From contig JBAZTO010000001.1 of assembly GCA_041661865.1 (NCBI GenBank), positions 136,169 to 200,168 of the forward strand: a DNA stretch of 64,000 nt, in the 5' to 3' direction. This stretch comes from JBAZTO01 sp041661865 (GTDB lineage: Bacteria; Planctomycetota; Phycisphaerae; SM23-33). The notes beneath the pieces are model-generated. The model ran no database searches. It was not told the DNA's origin and was given only the letters and a program-made list of their open reading frames with translations. Made by a program: the position numbers and the translations under genes. This document shows positions 32,988-40,628 of the stretch, piece by piece (positions within the stretch are counted from its first letter, which is position 1; every line of letters begins with the position of its first letter).

Positions 32988-33312
32988 AGCCCCGCTGCGG
33001 GGTGAGAGTCCGTTCCATCTGACGATCCCCGAGCAGCTGCTCCAGGCCTACAAGAACATCCCATTCCAGCCCGTCGTAACGATGGGTCGCTCTGTCGGGA
33101 AGTCGATCTGTCATGTCGGCTCGCCGAAGAACGAACGGCGTGTGGCCATGAACCCCATCCTGGGTGCGCCGTACGGCATGGAGCACCAGCCTGTCATCAT
33201 CGGCTGCGACTACGCGAGCATCGAGGAACGTTTCTACGCTGCGATGCTCGTCTACGGGGACAACCTTGTTCCCCTGGGAGCGAACCGTGGCGGCGACGGC
33301 TTCCTGGCATAA
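32956..33312 (+). CDS. Unknown 118-aa protein
   Basis: Starts at ATG 32956, overlapping the previous gene by 32 bases; start uncertain. Text includes 'PFHLTIPEQLLQAYKNIPFQ', 'GRSVGKSICHVGSP' and 'IIGCDYASIEERFYA'. The central GRSVGKS is P-loop-like but lacks the usual context, so I do not call an NTPase. Overlaps the DUF4326-like gene by 26 bases. Confidence 0.55.
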   Translation: MLSPTLLRLSKAPLRGESPFHLTIPEQLLQAYKNIPFQPVVTMGRSVGKSICHVGSPKNERRVAMNPILGAPYGMEHQPVIIGCDYASIEERFYAAMLVYGDNLVPLGANRGGDGFLA

Positions 33313-33580
33313 CACCAGGCGCGTCAACTGCCGCAAGGAGCCCTACGACATTCTAATCGGGCGGCCCTCTATCTTCGGCAATCCATGGGCAGTGGGCTGG
33401 TCCTGCGATCGGCCTACTGCCATCGCCAACTACCGTCGGTGGATTCTGACTCAGCCACGCCTGCTCGCTCTGCTGCCACAGCTGGTGGGCAAGCGGCTCG
33501 GCTGCTACTGCCGGGACAATCAGCCATGTCACGGTGACGTCCTGATCGAACTCATCAACCTCATGGAGCACAAACCGTGA
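33287..33580 (+). CDS. DUF4326-like protein
   Basis: 97 aa from GTG 33287, with GGGAG 5' of it. Shows the ordered signatures of the DUF4326 family: 'IGRPSIFGNPW' near the start, a 'YRRWILTQP' helix, 'GKRLGCYC' and 'QPCHGDVL'. The paired Cys and His (CYC...CHGD) are the family's likely metal or catalytic site. Family function is unknown but it is frequent in phages, often near nucleotide-metabolism genes. Confidence 0.75.
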   Translation: MAATASWHNTRRVNCRKEPYDILIGRPSIFGNPWAVGWSCDRPTAIANYRRWILTQPRLLALLPQLVGKRLGCYCRDNQPCHGDVLIELINLMEHKP

Positions 33581-33687
33581 AGAAGAAGACCAAGAAGCGG
33601 AAGTTCGTCTACTGCGGAATGACCCGTGGGGTGACGAGCTACAAGCTCACCAACCTCGTCTCGCTTCCGAGACAGACGCCGGCATGA
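33577..33687 (+). CDS. 36-aa basic microprotein
   Basis: VKKKTKKRKFVYCGMTRG..., GTG start in a 4-base overlap with the previous gene; ends with an ATGA overlap. Lys-rich N-terminus (KKKTKKRKF). Too short for family assignment; coupled starts on both sides support a real gene. Confidence 0.5.
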   Translation: MKKKTKKRKFVYCGMTRGVTSYKLTNLVSLPRQTPA

Positions 33688-33827
33688 CCAAACTCGAGAT
33701 CAAAGAAGCGACCCGCGACGAGCTGGTTGCATACCTCGAATCATGGGGCTTCCAGTGCTACGAACACGAGACCCTCGGAGAGCTGCGTGCTGCAGCGCTC
33801 GAGAACTGGAAAACGGAGAGATCATGA
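33684..33827 (+). CDS. SAP/HeH-like small protein
   Basis: 47 aa. The pattern 'TRDELVAYLESWGFQCYEHETLGELR' style (helix, short hydrophobic extension, helix; 'W.F..Y.HETL.ELR') resembles HeH/SAP/LEM-type DNA- or protein-binding helical motifs common in phage small proteins. Overlaps by ATGA on both sides. Confidence 0.55.
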   Translation: MTKLEIKEATRDELVAYLESWGFQCYEHETLGELRAAALENWKTERS

Positions 33828-34045
33828 GCCACCTGGATGACCGACTGAAGAAAGCAAAATGCCAGTGCGGTGCGAGGGCTGAGAAGGAGATTCTCCTTCA
33901 AGGCGGCGAGGGTCTCACCTTCGTCTACCTGTGCGCCCCCTGCCTGGCCAAGGTCTACGCACACGCAGCAGCTATCCTGAAGCTGACTGGCGCAACCAAG
34001 TACGCCCTGGCGCCATGCCTGCGACCGGATGAGGACGGACCTTGA
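33824..34045 (+). CDS. Small zinc-finger-like protein
   Basis: 73 aa with CQCG near residue 13 and CAPC around residue 38, a spacing of about 25 residues, consistent with a four-Cys zinc site. ATGA start; TTGA overlap into the next gene. Function unknown. Confidence 0.6.
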   Translation: MSHLDDRLKKAKCQCGARAEKEILLQGGEGLTFVYLCAPCLAKVYAHAAAILKLTGATKYALAPCLRPDEDGP

Positions 34046-34347
34046 GACCCAACATTCTCGACCACCGCGGTTCTGATCCATATGAAATCCGTGGTAAGAA
34101 CGACCTGCTGTTGAACCCGTGCGAATATAGCGTTCGATACATGACGGATTCCGGGGTCACCTTCCAGGCCACCGATTGCCGTCTGCCCGTCGTCTACATC
34201 TACAACTCCCCGGAGTACCGTCACGAGTTCGCTCTCGCTGTCGCGGACTTCTTCATGATGTTCCGCTCCCGCATCTGGCCACACTTGAATGGTTTCCCCG
34301 GTTTTGCCAACTGTGAACTCCGTGAAATGAAAGGTGACCCACCGTGA
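34042..34347 (+). CDS. Unknown 101-aa protein
   Basis: TTG start at 34042 overlapping the previous stop. Mixed alpha/beta: 'LPVVYIYNSPEYRHEFALAV' and 'DFFMMFRSRIWPHLNGF'. Ends with a GTGA-type overlap into the ligase gene. No domain recognised. Confidence 0.6.
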   Translation: MRPNILDHRGSDPYEIRGKNDLLLNPCEYSVRYMTDSGVTFQATDCRLPVVYIYNSPEYRHEFALAVADFFMMFRSRIWPHLNGFPGFANCELREMKGDPP

Positions 34348-35657
34348 TCGAACTCCCAACGCTTTTCTGCCGCACCCGTGACGGCAAGATCAACCAATGG
34401 CGCGTGTTCACCCGAGACGACGTCGTCGTCACCGAGTACGGCCGCATGGGTGGCAAGCAGAATCAGCACCAGGACCGTGTTCGCTCGATGAACGTCGGCA
34501 AGGCCAACGAGCGCCTTGGCGCCGTGCAGGCTGAGGCCGAGGCCCAGTCCGCCTGGGAGAAGAAGAAGCGCGAAGGCTACTTCCCCACCGTCCAGGAGGC
34601 ACAGGACATCATCGTCCTCCTGCCGATGCTGGCGAAGCCGCTCGAGCATGAGGTCAAGCGCAAGGCCGGCCGCGTGAAGGTGAAGCTGACCGTCGGCTAC
34701 CCGGCCGACCTCCAACCCAAGCTCAACGGTCTACGAGGTCTCTCGATCTACACTGCACCCACTGCGCTGATGACCTGGGTCAGCGACCCGTTCAAGCCGA
34801 GCCGCCTCATCATCCGCAGCCGCGAAGGCGAGGACTGGACGAACCTCCGGCACATCGAGGAAGACCTGAAGCACATCATCTCGCCTGGTGAGATGGCTGA
34901 CGGCGAGGTCTATCTGCACGGCGTGCCGCTGCAGATCCTGAACTCGTTGATCAAGCGCGAGCAGGAGCAGACGACCATGCTCCAGTACCACATCTATGAT
35001 CTGCCGGCCTTCGATGGGCGGTATGACCATTCGTGGGAGTCGCGCGGCCGGCACCTGCGGGAGCGGTACTTCCGCTATGTCCTCACCAAGGCCGCTGGCC
35101 TCGCGATGACCTTCACCGATGTCGAGCTGGCCTACGGCGGGCACGCCCCGGGCTCGCAAGCTGAACTGCTCATCCAGAGCCTGCCGCTGCAGCTCGTCCC
35201 AACCTTCCGGGTCGATGATGAAGCCGAGGCCCGCGAGCGGCAGAAGAAGTTCATTCTGCAGGGCTTCGAGGGCGCCATCATCCGGCAGCTCGATCGCCCG
35301 TACGAGTTCAACGATCGCGGCGACGGCATCATCAAGCTGAAGGATTTCCAGGATGCCAACTTTGAGATCATCGACGTCCTCGGCCGCGAACTGCTGAAGG
35401 GTGAAGTCTCGACGTGGATCGTCGACAAGTTCGTCTTCAAGAACAACCTCAACGACCGGACCTTCGAGGCCGTGCCGATCGGGGCGATGGAGCAGCGCGC
35501 CGCCTGGTGGCAGGAGCGTGAGAATCTGCTGGGCAAGTTCGGCACCGTTCGGTTCCTCGAGCGGTCGGTCGACCTGCTGCCGCAGGGCAATCCGGTGATG
35601 ATCGCGCTGCGCCTCGACGAGGACAAGGGGGAGGAAGAGCAGAACCCCTGGGCTTGA
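34344..35657 (+). CDS. ATP-dependent DNA ligase with N-terminal WGR domain
   Basis: 437 aa, GTG start. Residues ~5-80 resemble a WGR domain (INQWRVF...VTEYGRMGGKQNQ... helix ... KKKREGY), which binds nicked or broken DNA ends. The nucleotidyltransferase core has motif I KLNGLR (126-131; Lys126 is the predicted AMP-accepting residue; Asn replaces the usual Asp), motif III DGE (186-188), IIIa YHIYDL (215-220), IV EGAIIR (309-314) and V IIKLKD (329-334), followed by an OB-fold region. It seals DNA nicks in replication and repair. The WGR-ligase arrangement is uncommon. Confidence 0.9.
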   Translation: MIELPTLFCRTRDGKINQWRVFTRDDVVVTEYGRMGGKQNQHQDRVRSMNVGKANERLGAVQAEAEAQSAWEKKKREGYFPTVQEAQDIIVLLPMLAKPLEHEVKRKAGRVKVKLTVGYPADLQPKLNGLRGLSIYTAPTALMTWVSDPFKPSRLIIRSREGEDWTNLRHIEEDLKHIISPGEMADGEVYLHGVPLQILNSLIKREQEQTTMLQYHIYDLPAFDGRYDHSWESRGRHLRERYFRYVLTKAAGLAMTFTDVELAYGGHAPGSQAELLIQSLPLQLVPTFRVDDEAEARERQKKFILQGFEGAIIRQLDRPYEFNDRGDGIIKLKDFQDANFEIIDVLGRELLKGEVSTWIVDKFVFKNNLNDRTFEAVPIGAMEQRAAWWQERENLLGKFGTVRFLERSVDLLPQGNPVMIALRLDEDKGEEEQNPWA

Positions 35658-35659
35658 CA
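35654..35659 (+). promoter_or_regulatory. Possible -35 element (TTGACA)
   Basis: A consensus TTGACA overlaps the ligase stop codon; the ensuing 17-base spacing does not end in a good -10. TAATAC occurs at 35665 but is too close to it to be its -10. A promoter driving the RNA leader and the 29-aa peptide is plausible, but the start point is not resolved. Confidence 0.3.
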
Positions 35660-35681
35660 AGGCCTAATACTAGCCCACTGT

Positions 35682-35758
35682 GTGCTCCTATCACCAAGCC
35701 TGACCCGCGAGGGCCAGCGATACCCCAGGCAACCGTCCTGGTTTTACGATAGGAGCAT
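35682..35758 (+). ncRNA. Structured leader RNA sequestering a Shine-Dalgarno
   Basis: Three stems are seen directly. P1: TGCTCCTATC (35683-35692) pairs perfectly with GATAGGAGCA (35748-35757), plus a G-U pair outside. P2: CTGACCC-GCGA-GGGCCAG (35700-35717), with one mismatch and a GNRA-type GCGA loop. P3: CCAGG (35725-35729) with CCTGG (35737-35741). P1 closes the other two as a multibranch junction. The 3' strand of P1 contains AGGAG, the Shine-Dalgarno for ATG 35762, so folding should block translation. This is the architecture of a riboswitch, thermosensor or protein-binding leader; it matches no riboswitch class I know. Confidence 0.6.
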
Positions 35759-35761
35759 CCG

Positions 35762-35851
35762 ATGCCTGCCAAGGTCACCAAGTCCCGCAAGGCCAAGAAA
35801 CCCTCCAAGAAGCCCGTGGCGAAGAAAGCCCGCCGCGCCAGCAAGGCCTGA
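35762..35851 (+). CDS. 29-aa Lys/Arg-rich, histone-H1-like peptide
   Basis: Reads MPAKVTKSRKAKKPSKKPVA then KKARRASKA: Lys, Arg, Ala and Pro make up most residues, like histone H1 or AlgP-type tails that bind nucleic acid. Its Shine-Dalgarno is buried in the P1 stem of the leader RNA immediately upstream. No acidic residues at all. A nucleic-acid-binding peptide is the simplest reading; it could instead only be a leader peptide for the following regulator. Confidence 0.55.
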   Translation: MPAKVTKSRKAKKPSKKPVAKKARRASKA

Positions 35852-35861
35852 ACGGACCTAT

Positions 35862-36245
35862 ATGATCGGGCCACTGCAGCAGCGCTTGCTGCGGATGATG
35901 GAGTTCGGCAAGGGGGTCACAGCGGCGGACCTCCACAAGACGCTCATCCGCGACATGGGGGACAAGAGCCCGTCGTACTCGACGGTGCTCTCCGTTCTCC
36001 GTAACCTCGCGAAGCGGCGGCCCGATCTCCTCGTCTCTGAGAAGATCAAGCAACAGCTCGTGTTCACCATGCAGGTGCCGCTCGTGCGGGTGCTGGAGAA
36101 CGAGCTGCACCAGTTCGTCGGCGGCCTGAACTGGACGGGCAGCAGCACTGCCTTCCTGCAGGCCGTCAGCCGGATGCCTCGTCTCCCGGCCGGAATCCAA
36201 GCAGCCATCAGTAAGGAGATTGACAGCCATGAAGCTGCGCCCTGA
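35862..36245 (+). CDS. BlaI/MecI-like winged-helix protein
   Basis: 127 aa from ATG 35862. Residues 3-70 (LQQRLLRMMEFGKGVTAADL...SYSTVLSVLRNLAKRR) follow the BlaI/MecI/CopY pattern: helix, 'vta.dl', 'ysTVl.vL..La.r', then a wing. Such proteins are dimeric transcriptional repressors. The C-terminal half is helical (VRVLENELHQFVGGLNWT) and could dimerise. Sits 10 bases after the basic peptide, so both may be controlled by the leader RNA. Confidence 0.65.
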   Translation: MIGPLQQRLLRMMEFGKGVTAADLHKTLIRDMGDKSPSYSTVLSVLRNLAKRRPDLLVSEKIKQQLVFTMQVPLVRVLENELHQFVGGLNWTGSSTAFLQAVSRMPRLPAGIQAAISKEIDSHEAAP

Positions 36246-36525
36246 AGCTGTCGAAGCCGCGGTCATCGAATCGTGGAAGCACATGAAGAGGGACGACCCG
36301 GTGTGGGAGTTCAACCTCACGGCCAAGCGATTCCCAGAAGCCGTCGACGCCCACCGTACCATGGTGACGGCGATGCTGGAAACGGGTTGCGATCCGTACA
36401 AGGCAGTCCTGCGCGCCACCGGCGGGAAGATGGGCTTCGACGATCTCTGGGACTCAGGCAAGAAATGGAACAAGGCACTCGCCGACTACCTCAAAGCCTG
36501 GGCTGTGAAGCACGGCCTGACCTGA
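36229..36525 (+). CDS. Unknown 98-aa protein
   Basis: ATG 36229, preceded by AAGGAG at a spacing of 10; overlaps the previous gene by 17 bases. Helical with Trp and charged residues (IESWKHMKRDDPVWEFNL; LWDSGKKWNKALADYLKAW). Last gene before an intrinsic terminator. Not recognised. Confidence 0.65.
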   Translation: MKLRPEAVEAAVIESWKHMKRDDPVWEFNLTAKRFPEAVDAHRTMVTAMLETGCDPYKAVLRATGGKMGFDDLWDSGKKWNKALADYLKAWAVKHGLT

Positions 36526-36550
36526 TCGGTCGACCAGTCGAACAAGCACG

Positions 36551-36582
36551 ACACCTCGGCACCCGCCGAGGTGTTTGCGTTT
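36551..36582 (+). terminator. Intrinsic terminator
   Basis: ACACCTCGG-CACCCG-CCGAGGTGT, a perfect 9-bp GC-rich stem with a 6-base loop, followed by TTGCGTTT. It lies in the 68-base gap between 36525 and the helicase ATG at 36594. Best rho-independent terminator candidate in the window, separating the ligase/regulator genes from the helicase unit. Confidence 0.75.
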
Positions 36583-36593
36583 CGGAAGGAAAC

Positions 36594-38342
36594 ATGATCC
36601 CATCCAAGTACCAGCAGGCGGTGCTGGATGCTGTGGCCCACGACACCTACAACCTCATGGTTCGGGCTGTCGCCGGCTCCGGCAAGACCGCCACGCTCAA
36701 GATGATCTGCGAGCTTGTCGCGGCCACGTCGCACATGATCTCGATCATCGCGCTCGCCTTCAACAAGGAGATCGCGAACACCTTGGGAGCGAAGCTCCCA
36801 CCGGCCGTGAAGTCAACGACGATGCACAGCCATGGGCTGAACATCATCCGCGACAACTGGACGCTGAAGGTCGGCGTGGACTCCCACGGCGCCAAGCAGC
36901 GCAAGGTGATGGAAGATATGTTCGGGAAGACCCGGCAGCAGACCTCGCTGATGAAGGAGTACATCCCGGCCCTGCTGGATCTGATCAGCAAGGTTCGCGG
37001 CACCCACACCGACCCGGGCGACTGGGCTGAGATCGAAGCCACCGCGGTCGAATACGACGTGGATCTGCAGACGCTGTTCGCAGCGAAAGATCCCATCCAC
37101 ATCACAGAGGACGTGAAGATCGCCTGTGAGAAGCTGCGGGCGAACAAGGATCAGATCGACTTCGACGACATGCTCGATCTCGTTGTCCACTACCGGCTCA
37201 AGGGCCGGCACGACTACGATCTGGTGCTGGTTGACGAGAGCCAGGACCTGAACCGGCTGCAGGCCGAGTTCGTCGCCCTCATGCTCGAGGGCCGGCCGGT
37301 GATCAACACCTTCGACGCGCTCGACGCTCTGTTGGGCAACGTGACGCCGAAGGCCGACGTAGCGAAGCTGAACCGCCCGACGAAGAACCGCGTGGTCCTC
37401 GTCGGCGACGAGCGGCAGGCCATCTACAAGTTCCGCGGCGCCGACGCCCAGTCGATGGAGAACCTGGCTGAGAAGTTCCAGGTCACCCGGCTGCCGCTGT
37501 CGATCAGCTACCGCTGCCCGGTGGCGGTGGTTAACCTGGCCCAGACCATCATCGGTCCCAACATCGAACCATCCGAGACGGCGAAGCAGGGGACGGTCAC
37601 CTTCAACAAGGAAGGCGATCTGCCTGCGCTGCTGGCTAGCCTGCAGAACGGCGACATGGTGATGAGCCGCACCAATGCGCCCCTGATGGGCGCGGCGCTG
37701 AAGTGCCTGCGTACCGGCAAGCGCGTGACCATCCGTGGTCGCGCCGACTTCGGCACGGGGCTGACCAAGCTGGTGCATGCGGTGCAGGACCGGGCGAGCA
37801 ACGGCTCGATGCCGGCCTTCCTGACGGCTCTCAGCGAGTACATCGGGAAGCAGATCGAAAAGGCCATCGACGACAACAAGACCAACCAGGCGACGCTGTG
37901 GGGTGATAAGCACTCCTGCCTGTGCGAACTCGCGCAGGACATGGACTCGCCCGACGAGCTGGCTGGATTCCTGACCCGGGTGTTCAAGGACGATTCCAAC
38001 GACGGCGTGATCTTTTCCTCAATCCACCGGGCCAAGGGCCTCGAGGCGAACCACGCGATCATCCTGCAACCCGAGAAGCTGCCGCACCCGATGGCCTATC
38101 GCTCGAATAATGTCGAATCGGCCCTTTCGCAAGAACGTAATCTGGCCTACGTCGCTGTGACGCGAGCCATGGACCGGCTGACGTTGCAGCCTCTGCCGGA
38201 TGCGCGGAACAGCCCGTTCCCGCTCCTGCAGGACATGTTCGACGACGCTGCCAAGCGCCGTGAGAAACGTGGGTTCAAGTCCAAGTCGCCCTACGGCGAT
38301 TTCATCTCGTCGGATGTCGCCTTGCGCGCCATCGACTTCTGA
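36594..38342 (+). CDS. UvrD/Rep-type superfamily 1A DNA helicase
   Basis: 582 aa, ATG 36594 with AAGGA 5' of it. Ordered motifs: Q-motif SKYQQAVL (4-11), Walker A AVAGSGKTA (25-33), Walker B VDESQD (213-218), motif III VLVGDERQAIYKFRGAD, motif IV LSISYRCP, and C-terminal SSIHRAKGLE and AYVAVTRAMDRL (motifs V and VI). It unwinds DNA with ATP during phage replication or recombination. Shorter than bacterial UvrD, with small 1B/2B insertions, as usual in phages. First gene after the terminator and head of the long small-gene operon. Confidence 0.93.
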   Translation: MIPSKYQQAVLDAVAHDTYNLMVRAVAGSGKTATLKMICELVAATSHMISIIALAFNKEIANTLGAKLPPAVKSTTMHSHGLNIIRDNWTLKVGVDSHGAKQRKVMEDMFGKTRQQTSLMKEYIPALLDLISKVRGTHTDPGDWAEIEATAVEYDVDLQTLFAAKDPIHITEDVKIACEKLRANKDQIDFDDMLDLVVHYRLKGRHDYDLVLVDESQDLNRLQAEFVALMLEGRPVINTFDALDALLGNVTPKADVAKLNRPTKNRVVLVGDERQAIYKFRGADAQSMENLAEKFQVTRLPLSISYRCPVAVVNLAQTIIGPNIEPSETAKQGTVTFNKEGDLPALLASLQNGDMVMSRTNAPLMGAALKCLRTGKRVTIRGRADFGTGLTKLVHAVQDRASNGSMPAFLTALSEYIGKQIEKAIDDNKTNQATLWGDKHSCLCELAQDMDSPDELAGFLTRVFKDDSNDGVIFSSIHRAKGLEANHAIILQPEKLPHPMAYRSNNVESALSQERNLAYVAVTRAMDRLTLQPLPDARNSPFPLLQDMFDDAAKRREKRGFKSKSPYGDFISSDVALRAIDF

Positions 38343-38353
38343 AAGGTAACAAC

Positions 38354-38929
38354 ATGGCGATCGAATATGGAATGGGCAACCTGAGCACGGACGAAAAGGT
38401 CCGTGGCTCGTGGGTTCAGCTGTACCAGCAGCTGTCGGACCAGGAGAAGGAATACTTCCATTCTGCGCTGCCGCCGCTGCTGATGGCCGCGGGCATCACC
38501 CACATCTCGGAAGCGACCATCCCGCACATCCTGGCTCGCTTGGATCTGCTGGACGTCGGCCGGGACACCACCAACCGCGGGGACCTCGAAACCCTGCACA
38601 TCCTCGCGGTGCATGGGAAGGAAGCCGCGGAGAAGTACGCCCGTGCCCGCGTGGCCGCGGTGGAGATGCTCCGGGCTAATCTGCCACCCGGTTTCGAACC
38701 CGATGCGGCTCACCTGCTGCGTCGCTTCATTGGCATGACCACCAACATCGCCACGGAGTCCAGTTCCGAGTTCCTCTCGTCGCTGACCCGGAAGTGGTTC
38801 AACCCCTTCCCCAAGCTGACCAAGGCCGAGAGCATGAAGGAGGACAAGGATTTCCGGTCCTTCTCCAAGGCCATCGCCACGGGAGAGGCCCCGCATCCGG
38901 TATTGAAGGGCGAGGTGGCGGTATCGTGA
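38354..38929 (+). CDS. Unknown 191-aa protein
   Basis: Begins MAIEYGMGNLSTDEKVRG, 11 bases after the helicase, with AAAGG before ATG. Helical, slightly acidic, no Cys. Ends 'VLKGEVAVS'. No motif identified; operon position suggests an accessory to helicase or DNA metabolism, unproven. Confidence 0.65.
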   Translation: MAIEYGMGNLSTDEKVRGSWVQLYQQLSDQEKEYFHSALPPLLMAAGITHISEATIPHILARLDLLDVGRDTTNRGDLETLHILAVHGKEAAEKYARARVAAVEMLRANLPPGFEPDAAHLLRRFIGMTTNIATESSSEFLSSLTRKWFNPFPKLTKAESMKEDKDFRSFSKAIATGEAPHPVLKGEVAVS

Positions 38930-39114
38930 TGGCTGCTCCGGCGCTCGACCCGCTGATCGAGTTCCTCCGGGACAGCAACGGGCACGAGACGCTGACGTTC
39001 GAGACGGCAGCGAAGGCGACAGAAGCCGCACGGCTGATGCGCCTTCGCCATCCAGGCGTCAGCATCGAAGCACGTTTCGAGAAAGTGTTCATCAAAGTGA
39101 GGGAACACGCATGA
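38929..39114 (+). CDS. Unknown 61-aa protein
   Basis: ATG 38929 (a GTG three bases upstream is also in frame). Amphipathic helix then 'FEKVFIKVREHA'. ATGA overlap with the next gene. Too little sequence for a function. Confidence 0.55.
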   Translation: MAAPALDPLIEFLRDSNGHETLTFETAAKATEAARLMRLRHPGVSIEARFEKVFIKVREHA

Positions 39115-39632
39115 CGAAAAGCAAGATGTACAAGGTGGCCACGGAGCACTTCGGTGTTCTGATCAGCGTCACCAACTGCGGCGATACCCGCTGTTACAAG
39201 AAGTTCGACGAGGCCTACGATTTCGCTACTGAGGCGATCGACGGCCCGGTCGAGCTGATCGAGATCACCGGCGCCCCGCCCGGGCCACAGCTCGCCAGGC
39301 TCGACCCGGAGAACAAGGACGAGATCGAGTTCAACCTCGCATCAGCCCTTCCGTTCCAGGAAGCCTTCCCGTTTCCGTCGCCCGTCGACATGACGAACCG
39401 CCGGTTCGTCTGCCGCAGCCCCGGCGTGGCTGCGGTGACCAAGATCTGGCAAAAGGGCAACGTCTATCGGCTCGGCATCGCCATCATGGGCAATGCCAGT
39501 CCGGGAAGCGACAATCCCTTCGACCGTTGCTACAACGACAACTACATCGAAGCCACCGCGGACACCGCTGATGCGGCCTTGGAGTCCATCATGAAACAGA
39601 TGAAAGAGATGAGCGACGGGCTGTGGGCATGA
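39111..39632 (+). CDS. Unknown 173-aa protein
   Basis: Alpha/beta with 'YKVATEHFGVLISVTNCGDT', 'IEITGAPPGPQLARL' and 'RLGIAIMGNAS'. No recognised domain. Overlaps the next gene by 4 bases. Confidence 0.65.
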   Translation: MTKSKMYKVATEHFGVLISVTNCGDTRCYKKFDEAYDFATEAIDGPVELIEITGAPPGPQLARLDPENKDEIEFNLASALPFQEAFPFPSPVDMTNRRFVCRSPGVAAVTKIWQKGNVYRLGIAIMGNASPGSDNPFDRCYNDNYIEATADTADAALESIMKQMKEMSDGLWA

Positions 39633-40285
39633 GGCACACCACCGAGAAGCCCTCTGAAGCCCGACTGGCCAAGTACGCCGAGCAGATGCTCGACATGCTG
39701 CAGGCTATGTCGGACAACCCCCTGGCCAAGATCACTGAGGCTCGTGCGCTCATCGCACAGGTCACAGCTCCGCCGGCCCAGGTGAAAGTCAGGATTCGTC
39801 ACGATGACAGCCCAATGAACCCGGGCGAGTGGGACAACCTCGGCGAGATCGTCCACTGGCACAACCGGTACGGACTTCGCGACGGTGCCAAGCGTGTCCG
39901 CAATCAGGACGAAGCCGAGGAGGTCGTCGCCGAAGCCCTCTTCAAGCTCCCGATCTACATGTACGATCACAGCGGGGTGACCGTTTCGACCTCGCCCTTC
40001 GGGTGCCGCTGGGACTCTGGCCAGGTTGGCTGGACCTACGTCACGGCCGAGAGTGCTAAGAAGATCGGATGCGCGCCAGAGTATTTCGAGAGCAGTCTCA
40101 AGGCTGAGATCGAAACGCTCGACCAATACTGCCGCGGCGACGTCTATGGATTCGAAGTCATCGATGAGGACGGCGATGTCACCGATTCCTGCTGGGGCTT
40201 CTATGGCCACGACTGGGCGAACAACGGCATCAAGGAACACCTGCCGGATCACCTGCAGGATCATACCAAGTGGGAACTGCCATGA
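39629..40285 (+). CDS. Unknown 218-aa protein
   Basis: ATG 39629. N-terminal helix (ARLAKYAEQMLDMLQAMSDN), then a domain with 'GEWDNLGEIVHWHNRYGLRD', 'YMYDHSGVTVSTSPFGCRWD' and 'VYGFEVIDEDGDVTDSCWGF'. Three Cys, but not clustered. The repeated 'CRWDSGQVG' and 'CWGFYGHDW' turns resemble a family of phage proteins of unknown function. ATGA overlap follows. Confidence 0.65.
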   Translation: MRHTTEKPSEARLAKYAEQMLDMLQAMSDNPLAKITEARALIAQVTAPPAQVKVRIRHDDSPMNPGEWDNLGEIVHWHNRYGLRDGAKRVRNQDEAEEVVAEALFKLPIYMYDHSGVTVSTSPFGCRWDSGQVGWTYVTAESAKKIGCAPEYFESSLKAEIETLDQYCRGDVYGFEVIDEDGDVTDSCWGFYGHDWANNGIKEHLPDHLQDHTKWELP

Positions 40286-40626
40286 CCGACAAGGCCACCC
40301 TCACCACCAAGTTCACGACCTTCAAGGTGCTCGACGTCTCGACGGCACACGTCACGCAGCATGACACCGAGATCCTCAAGGGGCACGTTGATGATGCCCC
40401 GGAGGTTCACCCACAGGTGATCATGAGCTACGAGCATGGTTTCTTCGTCAGTTCGTGGCACAACTTCACGGACAACCCGGAGAAGTTCGAGGAGCAGCTG
40501 CTGGACCTGGGCCATTCACCGTCCTACGTCAACCTGATGCGCGTGGCTTTTGAGCTGGGCGTGAAATGGGTCAACCTGGACTGCGATGCTGAGACCTACG
40601 ACTTCCTCCCCACCCACGAATGGTAA
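40282..40626 (+). CDS. Unknown 114-aa protein
   Basis: ATG 40282 (ATGA). Contains 'VIMSYEHGFFVSSWHN' and 'VAFELGVKWVNLDCDA'. Predicted small alpha/beta domain with no catalytic motif. The three residues before the stop are HEW. Confidence 0.6.
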   Translation: MTDKATLTTKFTTFKVLDVSTAHVTQHDTEILKGHVDDAPEVHPQVIMSYEHGFFVSSWHNFTDNPEKFEEQLLDLGHSPSYVNLMRVAFELGVKWVNLDCDAETYDFLPTHEW

Positions 40627-40628
40627 CC

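Noticed and set aside
33080..33110. P-loop NTPase in the 118-aa protein (GRSVGKS)
   Set aside because: The required hydrophobic strand before and the Walker B motif after were not seen.
35665..35684. T7-type phage promoter beginning TAATAC
   Set aside because: Only the first six bases match well; the rest of the T7 promoter consensus fits only with an insertion, and no phage RNA polymerase was seen in this window.
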